Of a stretch of 38,864 nt of DNA, positions 1-7,582 are shown piece after piece. The translations under genes and the position numbers were made by a program. This DNA comes from Chryseobacterium sp. KLBC 52. GTDB taxonomy: Bacteria > Bacteroidota > Bacteroidia > Flavobacteriales > Weeksellaceae. The first letter of the stretch is position 1; each line of letters opens with the position of its first letter. Where the stretch lies: NCBI RefSeq assembly GCF_003347605.1, contig NZ_QDFZ01000028.1, positions 1 through 38,864 of the forward strand, given 5' to 3'. Below the pieces are notes generated by a model that was not told the origin of the DNA, made no database searches, and worked only from the letters and a program-made list of their open reading frames with translations.

Positions 1-271
1 TTAATACCGTTTTATGATTAATTACAATTTCTTGTTGTTTCATAATCAGAGTAATACGACGGTATCCAAACCGACCTTTATGTCTATGATAAATTTGTTT
101 TATCAAAGTTTTTATTTCTCCATATTTATCCTTTTTGTCAAGAGCTTTCTGATGGTAATAAAAACTGCTTCTGGCCATGCCTGTACAATCCAACAGGAGT
201 GACAGATCATATTTTCGCCTTAATCCTTCGATGGCCTCTGCTTGTTCTTTTTGAGAGTTAAGGCGTCTAAC
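1..271 (-). CDS. IS3-family transposase OrfB, N-terminal part only
   Basis: This is the orfB reading frame, -1 relative to orfA, entered at the slippery site at 271-277 and cut by the window edge. After about 17 linker codons the translation reads EAIEGLRRKYDLSLLLDC, then SSFYYHQKALDKKDKY, then GRFGYRRITLIMK. The (Y/F)GYRRI-type motif is characteristic of the N-terminal part of IS3-family OrfB. The catalytic DDE core (rve domain) would lie outside the window. It is expected to be made as an OrfAB fusion by frameshifting. No independent start codon is obvious, and the frame stays open from the shift site to position 1. Confidence 0.85.
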
Positions 272-747
272 TTTTTTAGAAAATCAATTTCAGCTCGAAG
301 CCTTTCGTTTTCCAATAAAAGTTCTTCTTCTCTGGTCAATGGCTTATCAGACTTTCTTTTTTTACGTTTGTAATCACTCATAATGCCGGGTCTTCCTTTG
401 GGGTTGTTCTTTAACCCTAAAATACCACTTTTTTCGTAATTCCTTTGCCAATTCAACACGGTAGACTGAGCTGCAATATTAAATCGGATACATGCTTCCC
501 TTTGTGAGATATGTTCTGTTTCGATGGTTTTTAGAACTTTAACCTTGAAATTCAGGGAATAGCTCATGTTTTTTCGCGGGTATAGTCCCGAGATTCCGTA
601 CTTGCTATAAAAACCAATCCACTTGCGCAGATTGCTTTCATTAAATCCTTTCTCTGTTGCTATAGATTTAATTGAACGATGAGAATTTTTGTGAAGATTA
701 ATACATTCTAATTTAAAAGCAACGCTAAATTTTTCTTTTCTATACAT
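220..747 (-). CDS. IS3-family transposase OrfA (IS150 type)
   Basis: This 175-residue protein binds the IS ends and supplies the N-terminal part of the fused transposase. Two helix-turn-helix units are visible: residues ~1-55 (SIATEKGFNESNLRKWI) and ~65-115 (REACIRFNIAAQSTVLNWQR). A basic linker (KRKKRKSDK) and a leucine-rich coiled coil (LLLENERLRAEIDFLKKL) at ~138-163 follow. The two-HTH layout and length match IS150-like OrfA better than the shorter single-HTH IS3 or IS911 OrfA. The start at 747 is just inside the element's terminator-like 5' end. The stop at 220 lies within the overlapping orfB frame. The gene appears intact. Confidence 0.9.
   Translation of the reverse strand: MYRKEKFSVAFKLECINLHKNSHRSIKSIATEKGFNESNLRKWIGFYSKYGISGLYPRKNMSYSLNFKVKVLKTIETEHISQREACIRFNIAAQSTVLNWQRNYEKSGILGLKNNPKGRPGIMSDYKRKKRKSDKPLTREEELLLENERLRAEIDFLKKLDALTLKKNKQRPSKD
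271..277 (-). other. -1 ribosomal frameshift site, A AAA AAG
   Basis: On the minus strand the orfA codons CTA AAA AAG contain the heptamer A_AAA_AAG, the commonest IS3-family slippery sequence. A -1 shift here enters a frame that stays open into the recognisable OrfB sequence. The same heptamer occurs at the equivalent place in the IS at the other end of the window. Confidence 0.8.
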
Positions 748-787
748 AAAAAAATGCCCCTAAAAAGTGTCTAACTTTTTGGGGGCA
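748..787 (-). terminator. Intrinsic-terminator-like hairpin at the IS 5' end
   Basis: Read on the minus strand, TGCCCCCAAAAAG pairs with CTTTTTAGGGGCA across a 7-base loop (TTAGACA), and seven T follow directly before the orfA start. It overlaps the inner part of the terminal repeat. Transcription arriving from carB would meet it before orfA. It could therefore shield the transposase from outside transcription and also end the pyr operon message. Stem and T-run are seen in the sequence; activity is inferred. Confidence 0.7.
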
Positions 788-832
788 GTCCAAGAAAACT
801 TGTGGGATTTTAATATTTATTCTAGTCCGAAA

Positions 833-3800
833 TTACATGGTCTCCATTTTGAAGCTCATGCTTTCGACTACCTTTAAGATCGCTTCTACCGTATCCATTG
901 AAGTTAAACAAGGAACACCGTTTTCCACACTCATTCTTCTGATCTGGAATCCGTCTCTTTCAGCCTGCTTACCTTTTGTAGTGGTATTCACAACATACTG
1001 AACTTTTCCTTTCTGGATCAGGTCGATAAGGTTTACATCTTCTTCTCCGATTTTGTATCCGATTTTGCAAGGGATTCCTTTTTCTTCAAAGAACTTCGCA
1101 GTACCTTCTGTAGCCCAGATTCTGAATCCTACTTCATGGAATCTTGCGGCAAGAGCTGCTGCTTCATCTTTATGCTTATCAGCTACTGTGAACAGGATAG
1201 ATCCGTGCATAGGAACTTTTCTTCCCGCTGCTACCAATCCTTTGTAAAGTGCTTTTTCAAGGGTTGTATCTTTCCCCATAACTTCTCCTGTAGACTTCAT
1301 TTCCGGGCCTAAAGAGATATCAACTTTCGTTAGCTTAGAGAAAGAGAAAACCGGTACTTTTACAAATACTCCTTCTTTGTTTGGAACCAATCCGTTTTCG
1401 TAACCTAAATCTTTCAGTTTTTGTCCCAGGATTGCCTTTGTTGCAAGGTTCGCCATCGGTACTTCTGTGATTTTAGATAAGAAAGGAACTGTTCTTGAAG
1501 AACGAGGGTTTACTTCGATTACATATACATTTCCTTCGAAAAGAACGTACTGGATATTCATTAATCCGATAACGTTTAATCCTTTTGCCAGTCTCTGAGT
1601 GTAGTCTACCAAAGTATCAATCTCGCTCTGAGAGATATTTTGCGGCGGATACACTGCGATAGAGTCTCCGGAGTGAACTCCTGCTCTTTCGATGTGCTCC
1701 ATAATTCCCGGGATCACTACGGTTTCACCGTCGCAGATAGCATCAACTTCAATTTCCTTTCCTACCATGTATTTGTCTACCAATACCGGGTGCTCAGGGC
1801 TTGCTTCTACTGCATTTTCCATATAGTGAGCCAGTTCTGCTTCTGCGTATACAATTTCCATTGCTCTACCTCCAAGAACGTAGCTTGGACGCACCAATAC
1901 CGGATATCCGATTTCGTTGGCAATTTTTATCGCTTCTTCTTTCGAAGTTGAAGTTCTTCCTTTTGGTTGAGGAATTCCAAGTTCCTGAAGTGCTTTTTCG
2001 AATTTATCTCTGTTTTCAGCTCTGTCAAGATCTTCTAATGAAGTTCCTAAGATCTGTACTCCGTGAGCGGCTAATTTATCAGCAAGGTTAATTGCAGTCT
2101 GTCCTCCGAACTGTACCACTACTCCTTTAGGTTTTTCAAGCTCGATAATGTTCATTACATCTTCTTCTGTAAGCGGCTCGAAGTAAAGTTTATCTGAAAT
2201 TGAGAAGTCTGTAGAAACTGTCTCAGGGTTGTTGTTGATGATAATCGCTTCGTAACCCATTTCTTTGATTGCCCATACCGAGTGAACCGTTGCGTAGTCA
2301 AACTCAACTCCCTGTCCGATTCTGATAGGTCCTGAACCTAGTACAATGATTTTTTCCTTGTCCGAAACAACGCTTTCGTTCTCTTCTTCGTAAGTTCCGT
2401 AGAAGTAAGGTGTTTCACTTTCAAATTCAGCAGCACAAGTGTCTACCATTTTGTAAACCGGCATGATTCCGTTTTCTTTTCTGAAGTTGAAAACCTCACG
2501 CTCTTTTACATCCCAAAGAACTGCGATATTGATATCTGCAAAACCTAATCTCTTCGCTTCAATCAGGGTTTCTTTATCAAATTTGTTGTCAGCGATTACT
2601 TTTTCGAAGTCAACTAATTTTTTCAGTTTCCAGATAAAGAACTTGTCGATTTTACTCCATTCTACAATCTGTTCCCAGTCGTATCCTCTTCTTAAAGCAT
2701 CTCCGATGATGAATAATCTCTCATCATCACACACTCTGATTCTTCTTTCGATTTCTTCAGCAGTAAGTGCCTGAGCCTGCTTTGTTTTTAGTCCTAAATG
2801 CTTGATTCCTGTTTCTAATGAACGGATCGCTTTCTGTAAAGATTCTTCAAGATTTCTTCCGATCGCCATAACTTCACCAGTTGCTTTCATCTGAGTAGAA
2901 AGTCTTCTGTCAGCAGTTTCGAATTTATCGAATGGGAATCTCGGGAATTTTGTTACTACGTAGTCAAGAGCCGGCTCGAAACATGCGTATGTTTTTCCTG
3001 TTACCGGGTTCATGATTTCATCCAGAGTCAATCCTACAGCGATTTTTGCTGCAATCTTTGCAATCGGATATCCTGTTGCCTTACTTGCTAATGCTGATGA
3101 ACGGGAAACTCTAGGGTTTACCTCAATGATATAGTAATCGAATGAATGGGGATCTAAAGCCAACTGTACGTTACATCCACCCTCAATTCCTAACGCTCTG
3201 ATGATTTTCAGGGAAGCATTTCTCAGTAACTGATACTCTCTGTCTGAAAGCGTCTGAGAAGGGGCTACTACGATAGAGTCTCCTGTGTGAACTCCTACCG
3301 GGTCAATATTTTCCATGTTACAAACCACAATGGCGTTGTCGTTTGCATCACGCATTACTTCGTATTCAATTTCTTTGAAACCTGCAATTGATTTTTCGAT
3401 AAGACACTGTGTAACCGGGCTGTGCTTTAATCCCAATTCAGCAATCTCTTTCAATTCAACTTCTGTAGAAGCGATACCACCTCCGGTACCACCCATTGTG
3501 AAGGCAGGACGAACAATTACAGGATACCCGATCTCATCTGCGAAAGCAAGTGCACCTTCTACCGTATTGACGATATCAGATTCCGGTACCGGCTCGTTCA
3601 GTTCTCTCATCAGCTCACGGAAAAGGTCTCTGTCTTCTGCTCTGTTGATGGCAGAAAGTTTAGTTCCCAATACTTCCACCTTGCACTCTTCAAGAATTCC
3701 TGATTTTTCCAATTCTACCGCCATGTTAAGACCTGTCTGACCTCCTAATGTTGGTAATAATGCGTCCGGACGTTCTTTTCTGATGATGTGGCTTACAAAC

Positions 3801-4015
3801 TGTAATGAAATCGGCTCGATATATACTTTATCTGCGATTTCCACATCTGTCATGATCGTTGCAGGATTTGAGTTGATCAAAATTACTTTGTAGCCTTCTT
3901 CTTTCAAAGACAGACAAGCCTGCGTTCCTGCGTAATCAAATTCAGCTGCCTGACCAATGATGATAGGTCCTGAACCGATTACTAAAATTGTTTTTATATC
4001 TGTACGTTTTGCCAT
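833..4015 (-). CDS. carB: Carbamoyl-phosphate synthase, large (ammonia) subunit
   Basis: With CarA it makes carbamoyl phosphate from bicarbonate, glutamine-derived ammonia and two ATP, for pyrimidines and arginine. The protein has 1060 residues (E. coli about 1073) and the usual duplicated layout. The first half opens with ILVIGSGPIIIGQAAEFDYA (carboxy-phosphate ATP-grasp half) and the second with IIVLGSGPIRIGQGVEFDYA at about residue 555 (carbamate-phosphorylating half). A C-terminal MGS-type allosteric domain (from about residue 935, GSILFTVADKHK) ends in LTSMDTVEAILKV. In the E. coli enzyme this domain binds UMP and ornithine. It is last in pyrB-carA-carB, with a 157-base gap after carA. 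No internal break is seen. The start at 4015 gives the conserved MAKRTDIKTILVIGSG N-terminus. Confidence 0.98.
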   Translation of the reverse strand: MAKRTDIKTILVIGSGPIIIGQAAEFDYAGTQACLSLKEEGYKVILINSNPATIMTDVEIADKVYIEPISLQFVSHIIRKERPDALLPTLGGQTGLNMAVELEKSGILEECKVEVLGTKLSAINRAEDRDLFRELMRELNEPVPESDIVNTVEGALAFADEIGYPVIVRPAFTMGGTGGGIASTEVELKEIAELGLKHSPVTQCLIEKSIAGFKEIEYEVMRDANDNAIVVCNMENIDPVGVHTGDSIVVAPSQTLSDREYQLLRNASLKIIRALGIEGGCNVQLALDPHSFDYYIIEVNPRVSRSSALASKATGYPIAKIAAKIAVGLTLDEIMNPVTGKTYACFEPALDYVVTKFPRFPFDKFETADRRLSTQMKATGEVMAIGRNLEESLQKAIRSLETGIKHLGLKTKQAQALTAEEIERRIRVCDDERLFIIGDALRRGYDWEQIVEWSKIDKFFIWKLKKLVDFEKVIADNKFDKETLIEAKRLGFADINIAVLWDVKEREVFNFRKENGIMPVYKMVDTCAAEFESETPYFYGTYEEENESVVSDKEKIIVLGSGPIRIGQGVEFDYATVHSVWAIKEMGYEAIIINNNPETVSTDFSISDKLYFEPLTEEDVMNIIELEKPKGVVVQFGGQTAINLADKLAAHGVQILGTSLEDLDRAENRDKFEKALQELGIPQPKGRTSTSKEEAIKIANEIGYPVLVRPSYVLGGRAMEIVYAEAELAHYMENAVEASPEHPVLVDKYMVGKEIEVDAICDGETVVIPGIMEHIERAGVHSGDSIAVYPPQNISQSEIDTLVDYTQRLAKGLNVIGLMNIQYVLFEGNVYVIEVNPRSSRTVPFLSKITEVPMANLATKAILGQKLKDLGYENGLVPNKEGVFVKVPVFSFSKLTKVDISLGPEMKSTGEVMGKDTTLEKALYKGLVAAGRKVPMHGSILFTVADKHKDEAAALAARFHEVGFRIWATEGTAKFFEEKGIPCKIGYKIGEEDVNLIDLIQKGKVQYVVNTTTKGKQAERDGFQIRRMSVENGVPCLTSMDTVEAILKVVESMSFKMETM

Positions 4016-4092
4016 TTTTCTTTTTTTAGATACTAAAAGTTTGAACTTAAACTTCCAGCATTATGCTTTATTTAAATTGAATTAACACACTT

Positions 4093-4161
4093 TGTCATTC
4101 CCAGGAATCTCATTTTGTTGTTGAGATTCTTCATTCCGCTTTTGCTTCTTTCAGAATGACA
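4093..4161. repeat. TGTCATTC...GAATGACA inverted-repeat element between carA and carB
   Basis: This 69-base element is bounded by TGTCATTC and GAATGACA and has GAGATTCTTCATT inside. The same ends and core occur at 12194-12240, and a half copy lies at about 18714-18751. It fills much of the carA-carB gap and can fold into a hairpin on either strand. It is probably a dispersed palindromic repeat. Confidence 0.65.
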
Positions 4162-4172
4162 ATTGGAGTGTC

Positions 4173-5246
4173 TTACTTTTTAAAGTCCTCCATCATTTGA
4201 ATGAACTCATCAAACAGGTAGTTTGCATCTTCAGGACCAGGGCTCGCCTCAGGGTGATACTGAACTGAGAAACAAGGGTGGATTTTATGTTTTAATCCTT
4301 CGTTTGTTCTGTCGTTCAAGGCGATGTGTGTTTCGATAAGGTCTGTTCCTTTTAAACTTTCCTGATCAACTGCATATCCATGGTTCTGAGAAGTAATGGC
4401 TACTGTATTTTTCTCCAGATCCAATACCGGGTGGTTTCCTCCTCTGTGTCCGAATTTCAGTTTGAAAGTTTTCGCTCCACAAGCAAGACCGATCAATTGG
4501 TGTCCTAAACAGATTCCGAAGATTGGAACTTTTCCTAATAATCCTCTAATCATATCCAACGCGTGCGGTACATCTTCCGGGTCACCAGGACCGTTTGACA
4601 ACATAATTCCGTCCGGATTCATTAGTAGAATTTCTTCTGCTGTAGTATCCTGAGAAACCACAATGATGTCACAGTTTCTTTGAGATAGCTCTCTGATAAT
4701 TCCCAATTTTGCACCGAAGTCTACCAACACTACTTTGAAACCTCTGTTCGGGTTAGCGTAAGGAGTTTTTGTAGAAACCTCCTCTACCTGATTGGTTGGG
4801 AAATTTGTTGTCTTCAACTCAGAAGCTACAACAGCTTCGTCAGCATCAGCATTTACAATTTTTCCTTTTACTACTCCATAGTTACGAAGAACTCTCGTCA
4901 GTCTTCTGGTGTCGATTCCTGAAATTCCTGAAAGGTTTTTCTTTTTAAATAATTCATCTAAAGTAATCTGAGTACGGAAGTTGGAAGGAAGATCGCAAAG
5001 TTCTTTTACGATAAGCCCTTTAATTGCCGGCTCGATACTTTCATAATCATCACGGTTAATACCATAATTTCCGATAAGCGGATAGGTCATACAAACTATC
5101 TGACCGCAGTATGATGGGTCAGAGATCAATTCCTGATACCCTGTCATTCCGGTATTGAAAACTACTTCCCCTGCAGTTTCCAATTCTGCTCCGAAACCTT
5201 CTCCATGAAACACTTCACCGGACTCCAGTATTAATTTTTTCTTCAT
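4173..5246 (-). CDS. carA: Carbamoyl-phosphate synthase, small (glutaminase) subunit
   Basis: It hydrolyses glutamine and passes ammonia to CarB. The protein has 357 residues, normal for CarA. The N-terminal CPSase_sm domain (~1-130) includes TGMTGYQELISDPSY. The C-terminal class I glutamine amidotransferase domain (~170-350) shows SNGPGDPEDV, the nucleophile loop GICLGHQ with Cys246, and QYHPEASPGP with His331 and Glu333, so the triad is complete. It is the middle gene of pyrB-carA-carB. The 177-base gap to pyrB contains small hairpins. The start at 5246 gives the expected MKKKLILESGEVFHGEGFG. Confidence 0.98.
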   Translation of the reverse strand: MKKKLILESGEVFHGEGFGAELETAGEVVFNTGMTGYQELISDPSYCGQIVCMTYPLIGNYGINRDDYESIEPAIKGLIVKELCDLPSNFRTQITLDELFKKKNLSGISGIDTRRLTRVLRNYGVVKGKIVNADADEAVVASELKTTNFPTNQVEEVSTKTPYANPNRGFKVVLVDFGAKLGIIRELSQRNCDIIVVSQDTTAEEILLMNPDGIMLSNGPGDPEDVPHALDMIRGLLGKVPIFGICLGHQLIGLACGAKTFKLKFGHRGGNHPVLDLEKNTVAITSQNHGYAVDQESLKGTDLIETHIALNDRTNEGLKHKIHPCFSVQYHPEASPGPEDANYLFDEFIQMMEDFKK

Positions 5247-5284
5247 TTTAAACTTTTATCTCTTATTATTTATATGTCATTAAC

Positions 5285-5375
5285 AGGTCGCCCTTACAGG
5301 GCTTGGATTTTTTTAATCCTTTTGATTTCCATGGGTTTCACCCATTGCTATTAGCAGGCCGCCCCTCCGGGGCTC
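5285..5375. repeat. Cluster of small GC-rich hairpins between pyrB and carA
   Basis: Two related segments, AACAGGTCGCCCTTACAGGG and AGCAGGCCGCCCCTCCGGGG, flank a third palindrome, ATGGGTTTCACCCAT. Each folds by itself (GCCC/GGGC, GCCCC/GGGGC, ATGGGT/ACCCAT), giving three hairpins within about 90 bases of AT-rich spacer. They look like a degenerate REP-like cluster and could tune the relative yield of pyrB and carA messages. No gene is seen in the rest of this spacer. Confidence 0.5.
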
Positions 5376-5423
5376 TTTTACTTTTTACTTTTCACTTTTA
5401 ACCTGGCTCTTTTACCTTGGCCC

Positions 5424-6314
5424 TTATTTAAAAGTATATCCTTTACTTTCCAACGCTTCTTTTAAAATGGCCATTCTGGCGAATACCCCGTTTTCCATTT
5501 GTTTAAAGACTCTTGATCTTTCGCATTCTACAAGATCTGAATCTATTTCCACGCCTCTGTTGATCGGAGCCGGGTGCATGACAATTGCTTCTTTTTTCAT
5601 GGCCTGTTCTCTTTCTTTCGTCAAACCATATCTTTTATGATATTCTGAAGCAGTGAAGCTCATTGCTGCATCGTGTCTCTCGTGCTGGATTCTTAGCAGC
5701 ATTAAAACATCTACTTCAGCGATCAGTTCGTCCACTGACATATATGTTCCGTTGATCAAAGCTCCTTCATCAAACCACTGTTCAGGTCCTGAAAAGTATA
5801 CTTTGGCTCCCAGTCTTCTTAATGCTTCTGCATTTGAATTGGCAACACGACTGTGTTTTACATCTCCTACAATTCCTACCTTCAGTCCTTCAAACTTTCC
5901 GAATTCCTGATAGATGGTCATCAGATCCAGCATACACTGTGAAGGGTGGTTTCCTGTACCGTCTCCTCCGTTGATTACCGGAATCTTAATATTTTTCAGT
6001 TCCTCGAAGTATCTGTCTTTCTTATCACGGATCACCACAAGGTTCACTCCTATACTTTCAATGGTCTTTACAGTGTCATAAAGACTCTCTCCTTTGTTTA
6101 CCGAACTGTGTGATGCATCAAAAGGAACTACCTGAAGTCCCAGTTTTCTTTCTGCAAGATCGAAGCTTGTTTTCGTTCTTGTACTGTCTTCGAAGAAAAG
6201 GTTTGAGCAAAAAACTTCTCCTTCAATTTTAGCAGTTTTACCATTCGCAAAAGCCATTGCTTCTGTCAGTATACTGTTGATTCTCTCGGTGCTTAGTTCT
6301 GTAATCGTAAACAT
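5424..6314 (-). CDS. pyrB: Aspartate carbamoyltransferase, catalytic chain
   Basis: It condenses carbamoyl phosphate with aspartate to carbamoyl-aspartate, the first committed pyrimidine step. The protein has 296 residues from the start chosen at 6314. Visible motifs are the carbamoyl-phosphate loop FEDSTRTKTS (Ser44-Thr47), the mobile-loop lysine in SVNKGES (Lys74), GNHPSQCMLDL with His123, and HPAPINRGVEI near the C-terminus. A longer reading from a TTG at 6350 would start in the loop of a terminator and add unconserved residues, so I rejected it. It is the first structural gene of pyrB-carA-carB. No pyrI regulatory-chain gene is adjacent. The leader at 6334-6432 suggests control by transcription attenuation. 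Confidence 0.97.
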   Translation of the reverse strand: MFTITELSTERINSILTEAMAFANGKTAKIEGEVFCSNLFFEDSTRTKTSFDLAERKLGLQVVPFDASHSSVNKGESLYDTVKTIESIGVNLVVIRDKKDRYFEELKNIKIPVINGGDGTGNHPSQCMLDLMTIYQEFGKFEGLKVGIVGDVKHSRVANSNAEALRRLGAKVYFSGPEQWFDEGALINGTYMSVDELIAEVDVLMLLRIQHERHDAAMSFTASEYHKRYGLTKEREQAMKKEAIVMHPAPINRGVEIDSDLVECERSRVFKQMENGVFARMAILKEALESKGYTFK

Positions 6315-6333
6315 AATTCTAATTTTTGGGCAT

Positions 6334-6362
6334 AAAAAAAGCGAAGACAACTATCTTCGCTT
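6334..6362 (-). terminator. Intrinsic terminator in the pyrB leader (candidate attenuator)
   Basis: Minus strand: AAGCGAAGA, loop TAGTTG, TCTTCGCTT, giving a perfect 9-bp stem that runs straight into a T-rich tract (seven T counting the stem's last two). It lies between the promoter and the pyrB ATG, 20 bases upstream of that start. The stop codon of the small leader frame overlaps the first stem bases. A terminator placed before the first gene of an operon is most simply read as an attenuator. The opposite strand has no T-run, so it does not serve the divergent gene. Confidence 0.85.
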
Positions 6363-6432
6363 AATAACAATAAATATCGTAAAGGGCGCTTTCGCCCGGT
6401 AAATCTAATGATATAAATGCTTTTTTATTCAT
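6361..6432 (-). CDS. Putative pyr operon leader peptide (23 codons)
   Basis: An ATG at 6432, about 6 bases after the -7 promoter box, opens a 23-codon frame. It begins MNKKAFISLDL and ends LYDIYCY, with the TAA at 6361-6363. The last codons are U-rich (TTT, TAC, GAT, ATT, TAT, TGT, TAT), and the stop overlaps the terminator stem. A ribosome reaching the end would cover the 5' arm and prevent termination. In E. coli pyrBI, low UTP stalls RNA polymerase in a U-rich leader so that the coupled ribosome catches up; the layout here is parallel. No ribosome-binding site is possible so close to the start of the RNA, so translation would be leaderless or nearly so. A 23-codon frame can arise by chance, hence the moderate confidence. 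Confidence 0.5.
   Translation of the reverse strand: MNKKAFISLDLPGESALYDIYCY
6384..6397 (-). promoter_or_regulatory. Small GC-rich hairpin in the pyr leader (possible pause site)
   Basis: Minus strand GGGCG-AAAG-CGCCC forms a 5-bp stem within the leader reading frame. It is followed by about 23 bases with 13 U, then the terminator. The order hairpin, U-rich stretch, terminator matches the E. coli pyrBI leader, where such a hairpin slows RNA polymerase. The pausing role is inferred. Confidence 0.5.
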
Positions 6433-6438
6433 TAGGTG

Positions 6439-6469
6439 CAAAGATACAACAATTTTATGAACCTACAAA
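6439..6469 (-). promoter_or_regulatory. Bacteroidota-type promoter for pyrB-carA-carB
   Basis: On the minus strand TTTG (6466-6469) is followed after 19 bases by TATCTTTG (6439-6446). This matches the Bacteroidota -33 TTTG / -7 TAnnTTTG consensus with good spacing. Transcription would start within a few bases of the leader ATG at 6432. Confidence 0.7.
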
Positions 6470-6527
6470 AATTATGTTTAAAATAAATTAAAAACTTCAG
6501 TCTTTCCTTATTCTCATTTAAAATTAA

Positions 6528-6535
6528 TATTTTTG
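6528..6535 (+). promoter_or_regulatory. Possible -7 element for the Lrp-type gene
   Basis: TATTTTTG matches TAnnTTTG and lies 20 bases before the ATG at 6555. No convincing -33 TTG is seen at the right distance. It is divergent from the pyr promoter, about 60 bases away. Confidence 0.4.
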
Positions 6536-6554
6536 TTAGCACACAACTTTATTT

Positions 6555-7016
6555 ATGGATTTAAAAGACAAAATGATTCTCAGTATTATTCAGGAAGACT
6601 CTACATTATCGGTAAAAGAAATTTCCGAAAAGATAGGTCTTACCTTTACTCCAACGTATGAGCGAATCAAACAATTGGAGAAACAGGGCATCATTGAAAA
6701 ATACGTAGGTCTTTTAAACCGTGAAAAACTGGGTCTGAATATCATCGTTTATTGCAATGTCCGTCTTAAGGAGCAATCCAAAAAAGTATTGGAGACCTTT
6801 GAAGACAACATTTCCAAATACGATGAAGTTCAGGAAATCACCAGCCTTTCCGGGGAATATGATTATATGCTGAAAATTATCGCGAAAGATATCAATTCCT
6901 ATAATGAGTTTGCGGTGAGTGTGATTTCAAATCTTCCCAACATCGGACAATACCACAGTTCTATTGTCCTTCACGAGGTGAAAAAATCTACCAAGTTTAA
7001 AATTGATCTGGAATAA
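6555..7016 (+). CDS. Lrp/AsnC-family transcriptional regulator
   Basis: This 153-residue protein has the usual Lrp/AsnC length. An N-terminal winged helix-turn-helix (residues ~3-50: DKMILSIIQEDSTLSVKEIS, then TYERIKQLEKQGIIEKYVGLL) precedes a RAM-type ligand and assembly domain (~65-145), with SGEYDYMLKIIAKDINSYNEF around residues 99-119 carrying the typical Gly-x-x-Asp-Tyr core. Family members bind amino acids and act as dimers or octamers on DNA. It is transcribed divergently from the pyr operon and convergently with the end of the arg operon, so control of either is possible, but nothing in the sequence proves a target. No specific member name can be assigned. Confidence 0.93.
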   Translation: MDLKDKMILSIIQEDSTLSVKEISEKIGLTFTPTYERIKQLEKQGIIEKYVGLLNREKLGLNIIVYCNVRLKEQSKKVLETFEDNISKYDEVQEITSLSGEYDYMLKIIAKDINSYNEFAVSVISNLPNIGQYHSSIVLHEVKKSTKFKIDLE

Positions 7017-7279
7017 TCCATCTATTTTTAAACTCATTATTATCCTGATTTTACTTGCGTCTTGAAAATAAGATATATCATTATCAATTTGCGCCTTGGT
7101 GTTTTCCAACAGGTTTTTTCTGATTCTTTTTATTAGAAAAGCGCAAAGACGCAAAAGAAATCTATAAACTTTATGTTGTAAGGCGCTAAGATTTTATCTC
7201 CGATAAAATTTAATGCAGCATACTTTCACAAGTTGAAAATATACCTTAAAAACTGATTTGGAGTAAGTCCTTTTATTTT
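7017..7279. other. Gene-free spacer with degenerate GCGCAAAGACGC-type repeats
   Basis: There is no credible gene between the Lrp gene and the repeats before argH. TTTGCGCCTTGGTGTTTTCC (from 7091) and AAAAGCGCAAAGACGCAAAA (from 7137) face each other as rough inverted arms. GTAAGGCGCTAAGATTTTAT follows near 7178. Similar words (ACGCAAGGACGCAAAGC) recur at 12117-12133, so this is probably decayed repeat DNA. Confidence 0.45.
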
Positions 7280-7410
7280 TAAACCATTAAGAACTTTTAA
7301 GAGGTGAAGAATAATTAAGGAATTCGCAAGCAAATTTTAAAGCTTTACGGCTAAAAAAATCACAGATTTTCTTCACTTACCTTCAAGTCTTTATCTCCCT
7401 TAATGGTTCA
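7280..7410. repeat. ~130-bp palindrome-ended intergenic element (AACCATTAAG family), copy 1
   Basis: The ends are AAACCATTAAG on the left and CTTAATGGTTCA on the right, an inverted pair about 131 bases apart. The interior is rich in TTAAG and GATTAAGG-like words. Similar elements of 122-131 bases occur at 7451-7577, 18675-18804 and 26207-26328. No coding frame is inside. Confidence 0.6.
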
Positions 7411-7450
7411 ATTTATCAATCATCAAATTCAAAGAGCGGAATTACAATCC

Positions 7451-7577
7451 AGCCATTAAGATCACTTAAGCAGATAAGATTTAAGATTAAGGCTTTCACA
7501 ACGAAAAGACAGCAGGCTAAAATAATTTTAGAAATTCCACTGATTTTTGCCTAAGTTTTTGACGACCTTAATGGCTT
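7451..7577. repeat. ~127-bp palindrome-ended intergenic element (AACCATTAAG family), copy 2
   Basis: Bounded by AGCCATTAAG and CTTAATGGCT, a variant in which both ends carry the same A-to-G change, so the inverted pairing is kept. It ends 5 bases before the argH stop codon, so the arg message would run through it. It could act as a 3' stabiliser, but no T-run follows to mark it as a terminator. Confidence 0.6.
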
Positions 7578-7582
7578 AGATT

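Larger units (their letters stand above)
1..792 (-). mobile_element. IS3-family (IS150-like) insertion sequence, truncated by the window edge
   Basis: The element reads leftwards. Its 5' end is at 792, where the minus strand begins TGGACTGCCCCC; IS3-family ends start with TG. It carries orfA, a -1 frameshift signal and the first ~90 codons of orfB. The rest of orfB and the other end lie beyond position 1. The 5' end is about 40 bases past the carB stop codon, so the element sits immediately downstream of the pyrimidine operon. The target duplication cannot be checked because the far end is missing. Confidence 0.9.

Noticed and set aside
14..202. 62-codon plus-strand frame at the left edge
   Set aside because: It is the antisense shadow of the OrfB N-terminus, which shows the IS3-family GYRRI motif on the minus strand.
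1053..3740. Several plus-strand frames of 64-141 codons across carB
   Set aside because: They are antisense shadows of a fully conserved gene and show no recognisable domains.
6315..6350. Longer pyrB start adding 12 residues from a TTG
   Set aside because: The TTG lies in the terminator loop, the added residues are not part of the family, and the ATG at 6314 gives the usual N-terminus.
6334..6440. PyrR-binding attenuator in the pyr leader
   Set aside because: I found no PyrR-type anti-antiterminator loop and no adjacent pyrR, while the short frame with terminator fits a coupled-translation layout better.
6927..7154. 75-codon minus-strand frame after the Lrp-type gene
   Set aside because: It overlaps the conserved Lrp C-terminus and continues into degenerate repeat DNA.
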